A stretch of 64,000 nt of DNA. Origin: Platerodrilus igneus (lineage: Eukaryota; Arthropoda; Insecta; Coleoptera; Lycidae). The notes beneath the pieces are model-generated. The model was not told the origin of the DNA. It ran no database searches and saw only the letters and a list, made by a program, of their open reading frames with translations. Below, piece after piece: positions 23,201 through 38,200 of this stretch. Every line of letters begins with the position of its first letter. The stretch's first letter is position 1. The DNA is taken from contig JARFIW010001670.1 of assembly GCA_036346225.1 (NCBI GenBank), forward strand, positions 3,472,001 to 3,536,000. Reading direction: 5' to 3'. A program made the position numbers and the translations under genes.

Positions 23201-26200
23201 TAAAAATATCAAAAGACACCGCTTAATGAGAAATTACATAATTATGTATGCGGTACAGAGCATGGTAGAAGAAAAATAAAATAGCCCGTAGAAAGAACAA
23301 CACACTTCAGTTAAGAAAAAAATTCGAAATCGCACTTTGAAAGTTTACGGCTAGTTGCATTGTGCAGGATTTTGAGACCAAAAATGGTTTTTTGAACACA
23401 GAGATGATAAAATTTTTTAAATAACGGAATACTAATAAAAAAGTAACAACACGAAAAGCTGCGACATAGGATTAATAAGACGTCACCTTCAGTTTTAGTC
23501 CCTGAAAGTCTAGTCGGTGATCAAAAGCGAAACCCGGTGAAGAGACTTGCTAAACTTTGGTATTCCGATAAAGTACCACAAACCTCAAGTGTATTAAAAA
23601 ACGTTGCCAATTAGCACAGTGAGAAGGCTGGTACGAGAATTCTAAAAAGGTCTTGAAAAACTAGCGTGCGAGAAATATCAATTGAAATCGGGAACTATTT
23701 TAGGCGCCAAATAATTTCGAAATACAAATATTCCCAAGAAAAAAAACCCATAAAGAATAACAGAAAGATACCTAAATCCGAGATCAGGAAAGTAATTCTC
23801 GCCAAAAATATACATAAGCAATAATTGAGCGCACTAAATTTAAAACAAATCTAAAATAAACGTAAGGATAAAAGACATAAATACATTTATACAAAATTGC
23901 TATCTGAAAGAAAAGGGTTACCAAAATCAAATGCAAAATTTACTACGCTTCTACGTAATTAAAATTTTTTTTTATATAAAGACTGGAACTATTACATTTG
24001 CGTTAGTTGTAAAAACATCAATGCATAAAACTCTTTACTCTATTGCAAAATTACGCTCTAAACGCAAGTACATATAAACATTATTAAACAAAAGACAAAT
24101 ATTTTAAAAATAACTTATTGTACTTGAGAACGTTTTGTCAAAGAAAATTACTTTTGAACGTCTTAAAACTGATAACAAGGATGTACTATGAAAACGCTTA
24201 TAAATTTATAATGTTAAAAAAATGTTTGGTTACTGTATGTGATAATCTCAGAAATTTTACTATATCACTTAAACTCAAGTTGTTTTAACCTGAATATTTG
24301 GTGCTTCTGGGACTTCGTTAAAAAGTTAGAGGTTCTTATTTTATTGACATATCTATTACAACTCAAAGTGGTCTATTTAAGAAAACCAATCCTTCAGGTA
24401 AAATTCATATACCTGGTCGTATATAATTCCAAACTCTATCGTTAAATCATAATAATCTGTTCGATGCCTAATTATTCAAAGGTTAACTGTATCTACTCAC
24501 AAAAAATTACTTTTCTATATGTAGGGATAAAGGGATGAACCAATGATATGGAATTCACCTACCTTTAATGACTGCGATCTTGATTCAACGCTGGTCGATC
24601 AATGTAACGAAACTATTAATTGATTGCGGACTGTAGTAATGTTAATTAGCACACGAACCGATTGTACGGCACTAATTACTGCAAAATAACCACGACAACA
24701 TATTGCGTACATGTGACGCTTGCTACGACTTTCGAAGCACTGAAATTTCTGTCCTTTCTCACCATTTAGTCCCTTTTCTTGTAGGTATGTAGTGGATAGA
24801 ACCGGATTATAGGAAAGGGTTAAGTACTGTTAGGTTAAAGGATAAGCGACATTAATTAATATCTATAAGCTTAAGGTAAAACGTGTAAATAGGGTAAATA
24901 AGCCTAAACATACCGCCCACCAAAATAAGTGTGAAGCAACTTATTTTAAAAGTAAACGGCAACAAATACTTATACGTATACACTTACGAAAAATTCTAAA
25001 ACTATTTTTACAAAGGAAGAGGACATAGTTTAACAAGTGGTCTTTTGAGAAAACCTTGCATTGTTTTCACACCTGCCACGCGGCTAATGTTGTCTGAACC
25101 AACATACAGTTTTTCTATGCGCCCTAATTTCCAATGTAAAGGTGCGACTTGATTGTCATGAATTAAGACTAACGTTCCAATTTTCGCCTCAGAAGTAGGG
25201 TAAACCATTTTGCCTTCTGTTGCAAAGAATGCAGATATTCATTACGCCAACGCTTCCAAAATGATTGTTGGATGCGTTGAATAAGTTGCCAACGATCTAA
25301 TTTTGATATTTCCAACTCAAGGAGAACTGGATCGGGTATGACAGAAACAGGCTCTATATTCAAAAATGGGACGGACTTAAAATGAAAAATCATTCGGATC
25401 TGAGCTCATGGGGCACAGAGTCCTTGAATTTAAAATGGCTTCAACCTGAATTAAAACCGTGTTTAATTCCTCGTATGATAATATCTGGTCGCCGATCACT
25501 CTTTTTAAATGTGTCTTGACAGACTTAATTCCAGCCTCCCACAACCCTCCAAAATGAGGAGCTGAGGGAGGATTGAACACGAATTCAATTCCTTCAGCAT
25601 GCGCTGATTGAGTCATCAGTTGCGAGATTTCGTTCGATGCTCCAACAAAATTAGTACCGCAATCGAAATAGAGTTTCAGGCATTTACCCCGGCGGGCTAT
25701 AAAGCGTCGTAACGCGGCTATAAAAGCATCCGCCGACAAACTTGACACAAGCTCTAAATGAAGAGCCTTTGTGCTGAAGCAAACAAATAACCAAATGTAA
25801 GAAAGGACCTCCAAAATCAACTCCCGTGTGTAGGAAGGCCTTTACAGAGGTAAACCTTGATGCAGGCAAATCACCCATCGGAGGACAATAAGCAATTGGT
25901 TTCACTCTAAAACATCGAATACAAGATTTTAAACACTGACGTATGACTCTTTTTGCTGACAAAATCCAATAATTTTGGGTTAGTAAAAATTGTGTGGCTT
26001 TAAGACCAGGGTGTAAGTATGTTTTATGGCAGTCCAAGATGATTAATTCTGTTAATCTGTGAGTGCGAGGAAGTACCAATGGAAATTTTGTTTCATATGG
26101 TAATTCCGAGTTTCTGAGCCGACCGCCCACCCTCAACAAACCACGCGAGTCGATAAAAGGGGTAAGAGGTCGAAGATGTTTACTAATTACCTTACTCCGT

Positions 26201-29200
26201 TTAATATTTTCTATATCCTGACCAAATGATTCTTGCTGAATTCTCTTAATCAATAATTCCATAGCGTGTTGCTGAGACACAGACACGTTATCCAAATTCT
26301 CACCAACTGCCTGTCTAGAAAATTGTAACTTACGAACAAACTGGTAAACATATGAAACAATTCTACATATTTTTTGTAGATTTGAAAATCTCTCTAGTAA
26401 TGAATCTAAAAAATTATCTGTCACAACAACATTTAATACCAATGTACGTTTCTCCACATCTATTGGAGATGTATCGATTAACTTTGGCATGTGGGTAACC
26501 GGCCAATTTTCTTCTGGAAGTGACAACCATGGAGGGCCTGTCCACCATAACTGATGATTGACTAAATCTGATGCTAACATCCCTCTACAGGCGCAGTCTG
26601 CGGGGTTATCATGTGACCGAACATGGTTCCAGGACGCAGGAGGAACGCGATCCTGAATATGCGAAATCCGATTACTTATAAAAGTTTTCCAGTTATAAGA
26701 TGACGATCGAATCCAACACAGAGCGACTGTAGAATCGGACCAAGCAACTATACAATCTAACGACAGACAAGTTTTATATGTATTTTGGACAAATGCCACT
26801 ACATCAGACAATAACACAGCACCGCACAATTCGAGTCTTGGCAACGATATGCGCTTTGTGGGCGCAAGTCTAGATTTTGCACATACTAAGGCAACCTTTA
26901 TATCACCCTGTATGTCAACAGTACGAAAGTAAATCACAGTAGCATACCCTGCCTCAGAAGCGTCACAGAACGCATGCAGCTGTAGATCTTGAACATCATC
27001 AGAAATAATCCACCGAGGAATTTTAAGGTCTGATAATTGCGACATTTGTTGCAAATAAATTTTCCACTTTGAACTTATGGTCAACGGGGAACTTTCATCC
27101 CATTCAAATCCTAAAATCCATAACGATTGTATTAAATGCTTTGCCAAAAATACTAAAGGCGCTAATAGCCCTAACGGATCAAAGATCCTTGCTACTTCGG
27201 ACAACATATTTCTTTTAGTACATGGTCTGTCTATGATATTTGTATCATAGAAGAATTGATCAAGCGACGGTTGCCAACGCAAACCTAATACCTTTTGGGT
27301 AACATTGTTAGATTCCTCGAAGGAAACAGCTTGTTGATAACGATAAGATTCTGGTAAATCATCAATGATACTAGCAATGTTACTATTCCATTTTCTCAAT
27401 GTAAAACCTCCAGCCTCACAAATCTGATTTAATTCAGAAACTAGACGTTTAGCTTCATCAGGTGAACTGCACCAGGTAATCAAATCATCGGCATAAACAT
27501 CAGACAACAAAACCTTGGCAGCGTTTGGATATTTAGGTGCTTCAGCATTCGCAAGCTCCTTAATAACACGCATTGCCAAGAACGGTGATGAAGTAACTCC
27601 GTAGGTAACAGTATTCAATTGATACTCGACTATTGACTCTGATGACGTTGGTCTCCAAAGTATTTTTTGATAAGCCCGATGATTCGGAGCAACAAAAATC
27701 TGCCTGTACATCTGTTTAATATCGGCAGTTAATACAATGGGATATAAACGAAAATCCAACAACAAAGCAAAAATATCTTTCTGAAGCGGAGGTCCTGGCA
27801 TCAAATGTTCATTCAATGAACCACCACTGGGACAAACCGCGGATGCGTCAAACACCACTCGAATTTGTGTAGTAGTGCTTTCCGGTTTCATAACCGCATG
27901 GTGCGGAATATAATATTCCGGAGATGGAATATTGCTACTAATTGAAGCATTTACTGGTGTCATATGCCCACTGTCGGAATAGTCTTGCATAAATTGTTTA
28001 TACAAAGTGTATAATTCCTGATTCTTTTCCAAGCGACGTTCTAATAATAAAACCGATTAAGTGCGACATCCCGAGACCCAACAAACAACGGTTCAGGACC
28101 ACTAAACGGCAACGATACAACGAAACGACCTGTTTTGTCTCTCGAATAATTGCTACGAAAGTGTTTTTCACAAATTTCCTCTTGTGGGGATAACTTGTGT
28201 GTTGGAATGTCTGGAATGTTTTCCAGTTCCCAGAATCTAGTGATACTAGACTCTAAGGGTTCTACGAATGCACACAATGACGTGCCACTTGTCACTGGAG
28301 ACACAAATTTGCCTGTCAGTAACCAACCAAATGAAGTGCGAATCGCAACTGGTTCATCAGGTGAACCCGAACGAGTTTCATTACCCAAAGTGCGGGCAAA
28401 AATATCTGCTCCCAACAACAAGTCTATATTACCTGGTTTATCAAAAGAGGGATCGGCTAAGTCTAAACCTTTTATATGTATCCAATTTTTCGAAGAGATT
28501 GGAGCCGTTGGTAACTTTCCACAAATTTCTGGCAATACAAATGCTTGAACTGAATATTCTGGCATTGTGTGTCCAACGGGTTTAATTTTACAAACTACCT
28601 TTCCGGTAATATGAGATGACGCTAACCCCAACCCTTCTACCTTTAATGCAACCTTTGATTTATTTAATCCAAGCCGTTGACGGCATTTTTCCGTTATAAA
28701 AGATTCCATACTTCCACAATCCAATAATGCTCTTACGATTTGCGCTTGTCCAAATTCATTGCGAATAGAAACTTAAACTGTTGATAACAATGTAGAAGCA
28801 CTTGACAATTTCGACGAGAACAATGTACTACAATTTGAAGTAGAGGCAACATTTGAAACATCTGCAGCAGCAGGTTTTGTTTCAACAACAGAAGCAGAAT
28901 TTTCAAAATGAAGGAGGATATTGTGACCCTTTTTGTGACATTTTTTACATACCGATTTTGAAGGGCATGTTGCAATTTTATGTGTATCTTGAAGACAATT
29001 GATACACAAATTTTTATCCTTTACAGTATTATACCTTTCTTGAGGAACCTTATCCAAAAAAATTTGACAACGATAAATCTGATGATTACCATTGCAAACC
29101 AAACATTTTACCGCGTTTGAAGTTGTAAGTAATGAGGTTTTAACATATGACTTCGGATTAAAAGAAAAACGCTTTTCCTTAATGTTTGTATTCAATGTGT

Positions 29201-32200
29201 GTTTTGAACTTGACTTCGATGGTTCGGACGAAATCATACTACTAATTTCCAAAGCTTTACACTGTTTTTCAAGAAATGATTTCAATTGCTCGTATGTAGG
29301 TATTTCTTCATTATTTTCAACCTCAAATGCCTTTAAGAGGTCAGCATCAACCTTTTGCTCAAAAATTAAACAATATTAAATTAAGTAAATCAATTTTTAT
29401 TTGACGTAAACCTGACAAATTCTCTGTAAAACAATTCAACAAATCCCTAAGTTCTGTATGTGATTTTGCTTTCACCTTAGGACAATTTTCAAGAGCTGAC
29501 CAATATGTATTGACAATCAAACGACGTGAGTCATAGCGTTGTACTATAACGGAGTATGCAATTTCATAATTGTCATTATTTATTGGTAGATGACGAATTA
29601 AATTTCTGGAATCTACATCCAACGCTTCAGTAAGAAATAAAAACTTTTCGATTGGTAATAACTGTGTATTTAAATGAATGAGATTTTTATACAAACTATG
29701 AAACGATTCCCAATGCTCTATGCGTCCAGAAAAGCTCCCAATTGCGACCTTTGGAAGTTTTAAATTACTGGTGATACCTATACCAGCGGTATCATACGAC
29801 GATCTACTTGTAGAAAACGGTTTCGCTTCCTGCTTACTTTCAACCAAACTAACAAATTTTGCCCCAATAACTTTAATTGATATTAAAGTTTTATCCAATT
29901 CAATTCTGATTGCTGTAATTTGACTCAAACTGTCCGAATCATCCTCGTCTAACACACACCTTTTGTAGGATGCATCAAATTCTTCCTTTATCTCTACAGC
30001 TGACTGTACCATCATCGAAGCGATTGCTTGGTTTTCAAGATTATATTCCAACTTTGAAATACTTTCAAACAAATTTTCTATTCTATCCAAACACCCTTTT
30101 CCATCTACTATAAGACGGTCCATAAGCATCTGAGTCATTTCGAACAAAATAACTATTCCCCTAAACACGAGTACCCTTGTCACAAAAATAACAAATCTTA
30201 AAGATGTAAACCCAAGCTAATGATGAACATGTAACTACTCTACCACTTTTCAGAAACTAGCAATTATGTAGCTAATCCTGAGTGACACTTTAATTTAACG
30301 TTAAAATGAGACTTGTGTTGACCACAACCCTTAAGATACTTCGAGGAATAACGGTTCTTTAAGCTCTCATCAAAATAGATTAGTGCAGCTTCAGGTATAC
30401 AATGCAAGTTCTTAGAACAGGGGTATCGCAATGATGTTTTTCCTATTTGTATACGCTTAATTTAAATTAACTGCTTTTTTTTAATGCACTTAAATTTTAA
30501 GAAGTAACTTTTTAAAATGCAACGGCATGCACAAATATTATGAAATAAGCCTAACTGCAATTACTATTAATGTGTAAAACTGCCCTGATTACTCTAATTG
30601 TTTGATTAGATAATCAATTTTTATATGCAAATATTAATTAATGCGGTCGAAAGGAACCAAAATGTAGGGATAAAGGGATGAACCAATGATATGGAATTCA
30701 CCTATCTTTAATGACTGCGATCTTGATTCAACGCTGGTCGATCAATGTAACGAAACTATTAATTGATTGCGGACTGTAGTAATGTTAATTAGCACACGAA
30801 CCGATTGTACGGCACTAATTACTGCAAAATAACCACGACAACATATTGCGTACATGTGACGCTTGCTACGACTTTCGAAGCACTGAAATTTCTGTCCTTT
30901 CTCACCATTTAGTCCCTTTTCTTGTAGGTAGGTAGTGGATAGAACCGGATTATAGGAAGGGGTTAAGTACTGTTAGGTTAAAGGATAAGCGACATTAATT
31001 AATATCTATAAGCTTAAGGTAAAACGTGTAAATAGGGTAAATAAGCCTAAACACTATATATATAACAATGGGTTTATTTTCAACAAGATTCGGAAAAACT
31101 AAATAAGTTTGTAAATTGGAATTACGTGCTTTGCTGTTTTTCTCTATCTAACATAATTAAAATTATTTTAATGAAACTTTAACTTGAATGTGAGGTTCTT
31201 TACCAATTTCTGCATCAGCACAAATTTAGCGTGTGTACCTTCTTCGTTCAAAGACGATAATGTCATAGACACCAACGTTATACATCATTAATCAAATAAA
31301 ATAAATCATAAAACTGCAGTAACTTAGAATGCAACGTAAAGATGATATGATTCTAAACCATAAACCCACCGTAATGAGTTTAACAAACATTTGGGTATGA
31401 CCAATGTAAGGTTACAGAAATAATCTTTAGATCAAAAATGCATATAAACTAAATTTATATTTCTTAAAGAAAATAACCCTAGTGGTGAGATTTACTAATA
31501 CGAAAGCTAGTTAAATGAGATATGGCGATAAACGTTTCAAAGGAGTGTAATTAATGTAGTGTATATATTAAGATTTTTTCAAAAATCTTTAGTAGATTAA
31601 ACCGAATCGACACAGATTGTATAAACCAGACCCCAAGACAGCAACATCAGCCTAAATGATTAAAATAACCTGAAACATTGCGTGTAGGTGCATGCGTGTA
31701 TTTTTGGATATGTATATGATGAATTTAACCTAGGTGAAATTTCAATTCCGCAACTGCCACAGAAATTGAGAAGTCGTAAAGCGCCCTCAATTTTACCATT
31801 AAAAAGAAAGAACACTTACGATGAGTCTAGTTAGACGGGGCTGCGCATGGGACGATGCTGATTTCCTATTCCCTCCCCCTTATATCTATTTCGAGCTATT
31901 TATATAAATACAACAAAAACCCCCATGAGGCTATTGACCCCATGTATCCCCAAAATATATTTTCCCATATCTTTTTTAAAAAATAATCCTACAATAACCC
32001 ACCATTCCTAATTTCTCTCTTGGCAATCGGCAACCTTAATTCAAAGAAGCAGTATTTTGTTTCCATTAAAAGCGATAAATGACTAAACCAGTATCCTGAT
32101 GATGGATTGTGGCATGGCAGCAGTACATAATCCAGAGTGACACTCTGCTCTTAGTACCACCCTAGCTTATATACACTCCCCACAACTTGAGTGGGGAACA

Positions 32201-35200
32201 GACTAGGGCTGGCAAAATTCGAAAAAGTTGTATTCGATTAATCGAATTTTGCAGTATTCGCAAACCGATTAAACCGATTAATCGATTTTCTATCGAATAT
32301 TCGGCTAATCGAATATTCGATTAATCGGTTAATCGAATATTCGATTAATCGATTAATCGATTATTCGATTAACTGATTAATGGAATAATCGGTTAATCGA
32401 ATATTCGATTAACCGATTATTCGATTGTTAACAAATTTTTTAGTTAACTAATTGGCTAGTTCATTAATCGGTTAGTCAATCAATCGTATGGTTGTCTAGA
32501 TAATCTATTAATCGACTAACCGTTTAATCGACTAATCAACTAGTCAAACAAATTATTTCTAACCAAATAATCGTTTGTCTGATTAATTCACTATCGTGCG
32601 GGGTAGTCAATTACAAAATTCATCAAGTCGTGTTTCATTTCATTTTCAAGTATCCTCCATCCAATAGCAAAATCTTGTCCTGAACTTGTACTATGTATGG
32701 TTGTATTTTTGTCTTCCCTCACGTTATAGTTTGCACACATAGGAAAAAGAGAACTTGGGCTCTATATACGCAATACAAATAATACGGCTATAATTTAGTT
32801 AGGTATTATAAGTTCAAGTTAGAAACAAACTTACAAAATCATTTTTAAAATTATAAACTTGCAGCTTAATAAGCAACAACTATATTATAAACTATAATAG
32901 TGGACCCACTCAGGTAATCGCAAATCGAACAGCTATTAATACAGGCGTTTCCTTACTATATTATTGTACACTTACGTAGGTAGTTGATTTTAGTCTATTT
33001 GGTAATCAAACTGAATTATATATACGTCACGGATCATGTTAGTCAATTAACACAATAAAAAATTATTCTTTCAATTGATTCAAGTCAGTTAATCAAATAA
33101 CAGTGATTATAGGTGTTGTTGGATGTATTTCTAATTTATTTGACAAAAATATATCGTTTGTAATTTTGTGTACAGGTCCGGTTCCTGTACACAGGTCCGA
33201 GCACGCTTAAGTTTTATTTTACAACATGTTTGTACTGTTATATTTTTAATTTTACTAGAACTTTCGTTCTGTAAGGACTTGCCTCTTAATAGAAATAAAA
33301 ACAAACCATTTTTATTTTAACTGTATTTTATTTACCCAGAATTTTTAATAGGTGTGTCATATTGGTCGACCAATCGAATATTCGATTATTCGAATATTCA
33401 AATATTCGATTATTCGAGTATTCGATTAATCAATTATTCGAATATTCGATTAAACGATTATTCGAATATTCGATTAATCGAATAATCGATTTGTTAATTT
33501 TTAAAAACCGCGATTTTCGATTAATCGATTAATCGAATAATCGATTAATCGAATTTTATTGCCAGCACTAGAACAGACCCAACCAAAAGAGATAAAAGTT
33601 AGAATGTAGGAAAGTGGTCGATAAAAGGAATATGCAAAGCTAAGGAGTAAGGAAAGAACAGATCAGCTTAAACAAGGACAATGGGTTTAGCTGGTTACCG
33701 GGGGGAAGTTGATCCATCTTTTTAACCGGCAGGATGATGGGAAGCGGACGTCATGACCAACCGTAAAAGAAATAAGCGTAAACTAAAGCGTGAAATGATA
33801 GAGGACAACAAGAATAATACTACTAAGAGCAAGCGCTCTTATAAGGTGGCAGAAAAGAAAGAGACATTGGCAGCGTCTTCAAATGTAACCTTAGTCAGAA
33901 AGCACCCCCAGGAAAGAGAATAAAGTATATGTCAAAATTAGTATAAGATGTAGATGAGGTTTACACAAAATTTACATAAATCCAATCATACGGACGCAAT
34001 TTCTGTATATTAAATATTACCGCTAAACGTTCTCTTTCAGTTACAGAAAATTTTCGTTCACTAGGAGTCAAAAATCGGAAATATGCTAAATAACATGTTC
34101 TTCCTCATTAATCGTTTGAGTTACGACACCTAAAATACCATAATCTGAAGCATCAGAGTGAATTGTAGAAGGTAAGTCAAATCTAGGACATGCTCAAATT
34201 GCTGTAGAAACTAGACAATCTTTAATTGTGGCAAACGCTGTTTCACAGAGTTCAACCCACACAATGCGGTTAAAAGGGCAATAATAATATTATATTTATT
34301 TATAAAACTCTATACCATGTTGACACCTATTATTTTTTGAACGTTTTTAACTACCTTAGGAGTTGGAATATCTAAAACCGCTTGAACTTTTTCAGGATCT
34401 GCCAAAAGACGATTTTCATTAACAATCATTATCATCATTAGGCCTTCAGTCTTGGAACTGGTTAGATGCGTACCCTTATTGTTTCCTATTCTGTGCTAAC
34501 CTGCACACTTCCTGAACTTTCTACCATCTTTATTAACAATATGATCCAAATATTTCAATTTCTTCTTACACAAGTAGCACTTATCTTTAGTAAGCGGGAA
34601 GCCAGTTTCTTATACTCGTTTAAAAACCTCTTGCAAAATTTTATTACATTTTTCATATAAATCCATACTGATAATAATGTCGTCAAGATAACGGAATACA
34701 TAAGCTTCTAATTCTGGACCTAGAAGACTTATCCACAAACTTTTACTATGTAGCAAGTAAATTATGCGACTCTATTGAGTGTGGTGAATTCGAATAGACC
34801 ACGATTAAGAATCATAAACACAGTAATTGACAATATTCTCTTCCAACGGAATTTGAAAATATGATGACTAAATATCTAAAGTTGAAATAAATTTGGCATC
34901 TTGGAGATTATCCAAGATTGATGAAGCCTAAAGTATAAAGTACGCATTTTTTCAGTTACATTATTTAATTTTCAAAAGTCAGTTACAAATCTATACTTGT
35001 TATCTTTTTTCCAATAATATAAGATAACTCCAAAGACTAGTGTAGTGCTCTTACGCACAAAACCCAATTGAAGCAGATTACTTAACTCACTATCTATAGG
35101 TTTTTGTATAACGGGACTAACTCTATAACAACGTTGTTTAATCGGATCTCCTTATACTTTAATCGTATGTTTGATCAGAGAATTTTTATAGAAATTTTTT

Positions 35201-38200
35201 ATAGAAACTTAATGTTCCTCGAATCGTTTACCTACTTTAATTAATCCTTGAATTGAATTTATTTCTATCAGGTTTAGTTGAGATTGATAAAAGAGTAAGA
35301 TACTTTTTCTGAAAATTTTCAATTACTTTTGAAGTAGCAATGGTTCTGAAAGTGTTAAACATATTCAGCGTTACTGTAACATAATGGTGTCATTTTCAGT
35401 TTGAGCTTATGTTATTAATATTTCATCTTAATTAACTGATAAAAATTATTGTTTAGGACCAGATTTTAGCTTGACCCAAGTATTAAACAAGATTTTATTT
35501 CCTCTATACCAAACTAATGCTTTATTATTAAACGAATCGCATGATTTATTCGCATCTTAAGCATCGCTAGTATTGCTTGCAACTTTAAGTTCTTCTGTTC
35601 GTTCCAGGAAAGTATTTACTGTTGCATTCTCTGAAACTTTCAAATTCCATTTAGCCACTAGAATGACTATAAATTACTGAATTATTATATTGCGAATTAT
35701 TATAATTATTTTTCTGAGCTGACATATTACTAACTGGTAAACTCACAATCGGTATAACTGTGTGTAACTTTTGTATTTCTACTGTTGGGTGTTCATTTAT
35801 ACTAGTAGATGGTCTTAGTTTAGGCTGTTTTTCAAAAGTTGTTTCTAAATTAGGAGTACTAACAGAGTTCGATTTTCGTAAAGTTGAGAAGCTACCCTCA
35901 CTCAGGGTTCTCTTTACGTAAATGAAGTAGAGTAAATAATAACCGTTATGCTTCTGTATAGACCTTTAAAGCAATAATTTTTAATAAAGGGTATAAAACA
36001 AATAATGCACTAAACTTGTATGGCTATGGCTAAATCCACCCTACATTACTTAAGAAAACTAATTAGAATTCATAGCAAAATGGTAGGTATTATTATCATA
36101 GTATTTAAATTTACTAAGTCCGAATATCTAACCGTAGCACACGTGACCTGTTCTAAACTATGCTCGGGTCTCAACCGGTAAGTCCCCTTTCCTTGTATCC
36201 TTGTAGACGATGAATTTGCTGGAATGTTAAAGCTCAGCTGGTCATACGACGCAGCGCGTTGAATGATTACGTCACACAAAAACCCTAGGTATAATAAGGA
36301 AGATAATAACTAGGGTCGATCCCACCTTACATTGTAGACAAACTGTCTTGCGGTATTAGTCTCAGCAACCTTCATCGTTGGTCTGCCTCGTTAAAAACAC
36401 AACTCCGTTTTCACTTGCATTAGTCTAAACGCACTTGCTTACTTTTTCTAATCATGTTTCACTAAACACATTGCAAATCCGGACAACCGCCTTGCCGTCC
36501 TTTCATAAAATAAACTTAACAATACTCGCAGAGCTTGAATAATAAAAAAAAATTCTTTCTTACTTTGTCTTCGGCAGAAGAGTGGGGGTGAAAATGTACC
36601 AAGACGTGATCCCCCTCTACGAAATCGGTAAGTTTACCTCTTCAACTATCTTTGAGTTTCTAATAACACCTGCAATATCCTTATGTAGGTACCGTTTTCT
36701 GTCAACCCTGCCTTGAACACCGTGCTCAATCTCAACATAAATATCGCATATAGCAACCCCGTTAATATTTTCTTGCCCAACTAACAAAAATTTAAGTTCT
36801 TGCTTTGCTTTTTCCCTCCAACGAACATTTCTCAAAACTAATTTCAATAGCGAATCGGTCCATCCAGTCACATCTTTCATCAATTGCGGTACAACAACAA
36901 AAGGACAACCGAAATCCATACTGCCGTTAACGACTTCCAAGTATACCTGTAGTTTGACGGCCTGGCATGTACTCGTTAAAGCCCCAAAAACTGTTACGCC
37001 AGCAGCCGGTCATGATGGGATAATTCTTTGCTTTGGGGCTACAACTTTATCATAAAAGTCCTGACTGATACAACTCATAACCGATCCAGTGTCGACTAAG
37101 ATATCTATGCTTATCCCCTCTACCATTGCCCTTATCAACGGAACCTTATTCGCCGTACTGCTTTCGGGTTTATTCTCCCCTAACAAATCATCATAATTAT
37201 CGCTGAACAACGTAGAAACTGCACGATCATTCCTACGATCCGTAGTTGGTCTATGTTGGTTGTCGCACTCTCTTTCGTCCCCCTCCGTCACTTGATTAGG
37301 GCCACTATGATAGACACCTTTTCCTTGAAAATTCCGACCACCAAAGTGATAACCCCCGAATTACCTCTACTAGCACCGCCTCTCCTATTAGAGTACGGAA
37401 ATAACTCGCGTTCATCCATAGCATCAACTCGCCGTAAACATCGCTCAAACTCATCAATAGTTTTAATCCCAGAAGTAATAATTCCCCCGCGTATCTCGGC
37501 GTCAATATGGTCAGTCAAAATATCGATAATCCCCTCCTCAAGGGTAGCTGTTTCCAAACAACTCCCACCTTTCATTTTTCAAAAAATAATCCGCACGTGA
37601 GCCCCTCTCAAAGGTGCCCTACTTGAATTCATTGAAATATGACCGTTGAGTCCGCGAATCCCAATAACGGTCCAATAACAATTTTTTAAAGCTATTGATA
37701 TCTGTGCACTTTCTCCTCTTAATTTCACCCCAGTCAGCTGCCGAATCGCGCAAAGCACTAATAGCAAGCGCTAATTGTTTATGGTGCGGTACTTCCTCTT
37801 CGTTAAATAATGTCTCTAATTTATTCATGAACATAATCGAGTTTATGCGACCATCCGGTCTAAAAATTATTGAGCTACCCCCAATTCTTTCCAAACACTT
37901 AAATATTAGGAGCCACTTATCCCTGGGGGTCAAATAATCGACCCTCATTTACTATCCTTTCGGGCTGTTCGCTAACGGCCTCCAAATTACTCTAAATCTT
38001 ATCAGTGCCTTCCAAATAGTTTTTTAAAAGTTTCACACTCGACTGAATATTTCCAATGCCACCATTTAATCTTCTACTATTTTTGTCAAGTACGCCAAAA
38101 TTTGCATTCAATATTTCCTTGTTGGCTTTCAGATTTGCATTAATCTCCTTCATAAGTGTAGCTAAATTTAAAAATACCTCGTCACTTTCAGCAATCGCAT

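Larger units (their letters stand above)
24520..31053 (-). mobile_element. BEL/Pao LTR retrotransposon, recent but frameshifted
   Basis: A complete 6534-bp element on the - strand within lipase intron 3: two 391-bp LTRs, a 5-bp target duplication (CTATA), a 5' leader (about 30139-30662) with a TGGTTCCTTTCGACC primer-site candidate two bases inside the 5' LTR, then gag, a DUF1758-type protease, RT, RNase H, integrase and the C-terminal DUF5641 segment in the order characteristic of BEL/Pao polyproteins. The reading frame is broken at about 29375, 28035, 25810, 25395 and 25205, so it cannot make its polyprotein as sequenced. The nearly identical LTRs imply a recent insertion. Confidence 0.95.

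Noticed and set aside
28150..28585. + strand frames of 105-132 codons inside the BEL element
   Set aside because: Antisense shadows of the BEL protease frame.
36070..36279. 69-codon - strand frame
   Set aside because: Lies wholly in the LTR-like direct repeat and is not kept open in the other copy.
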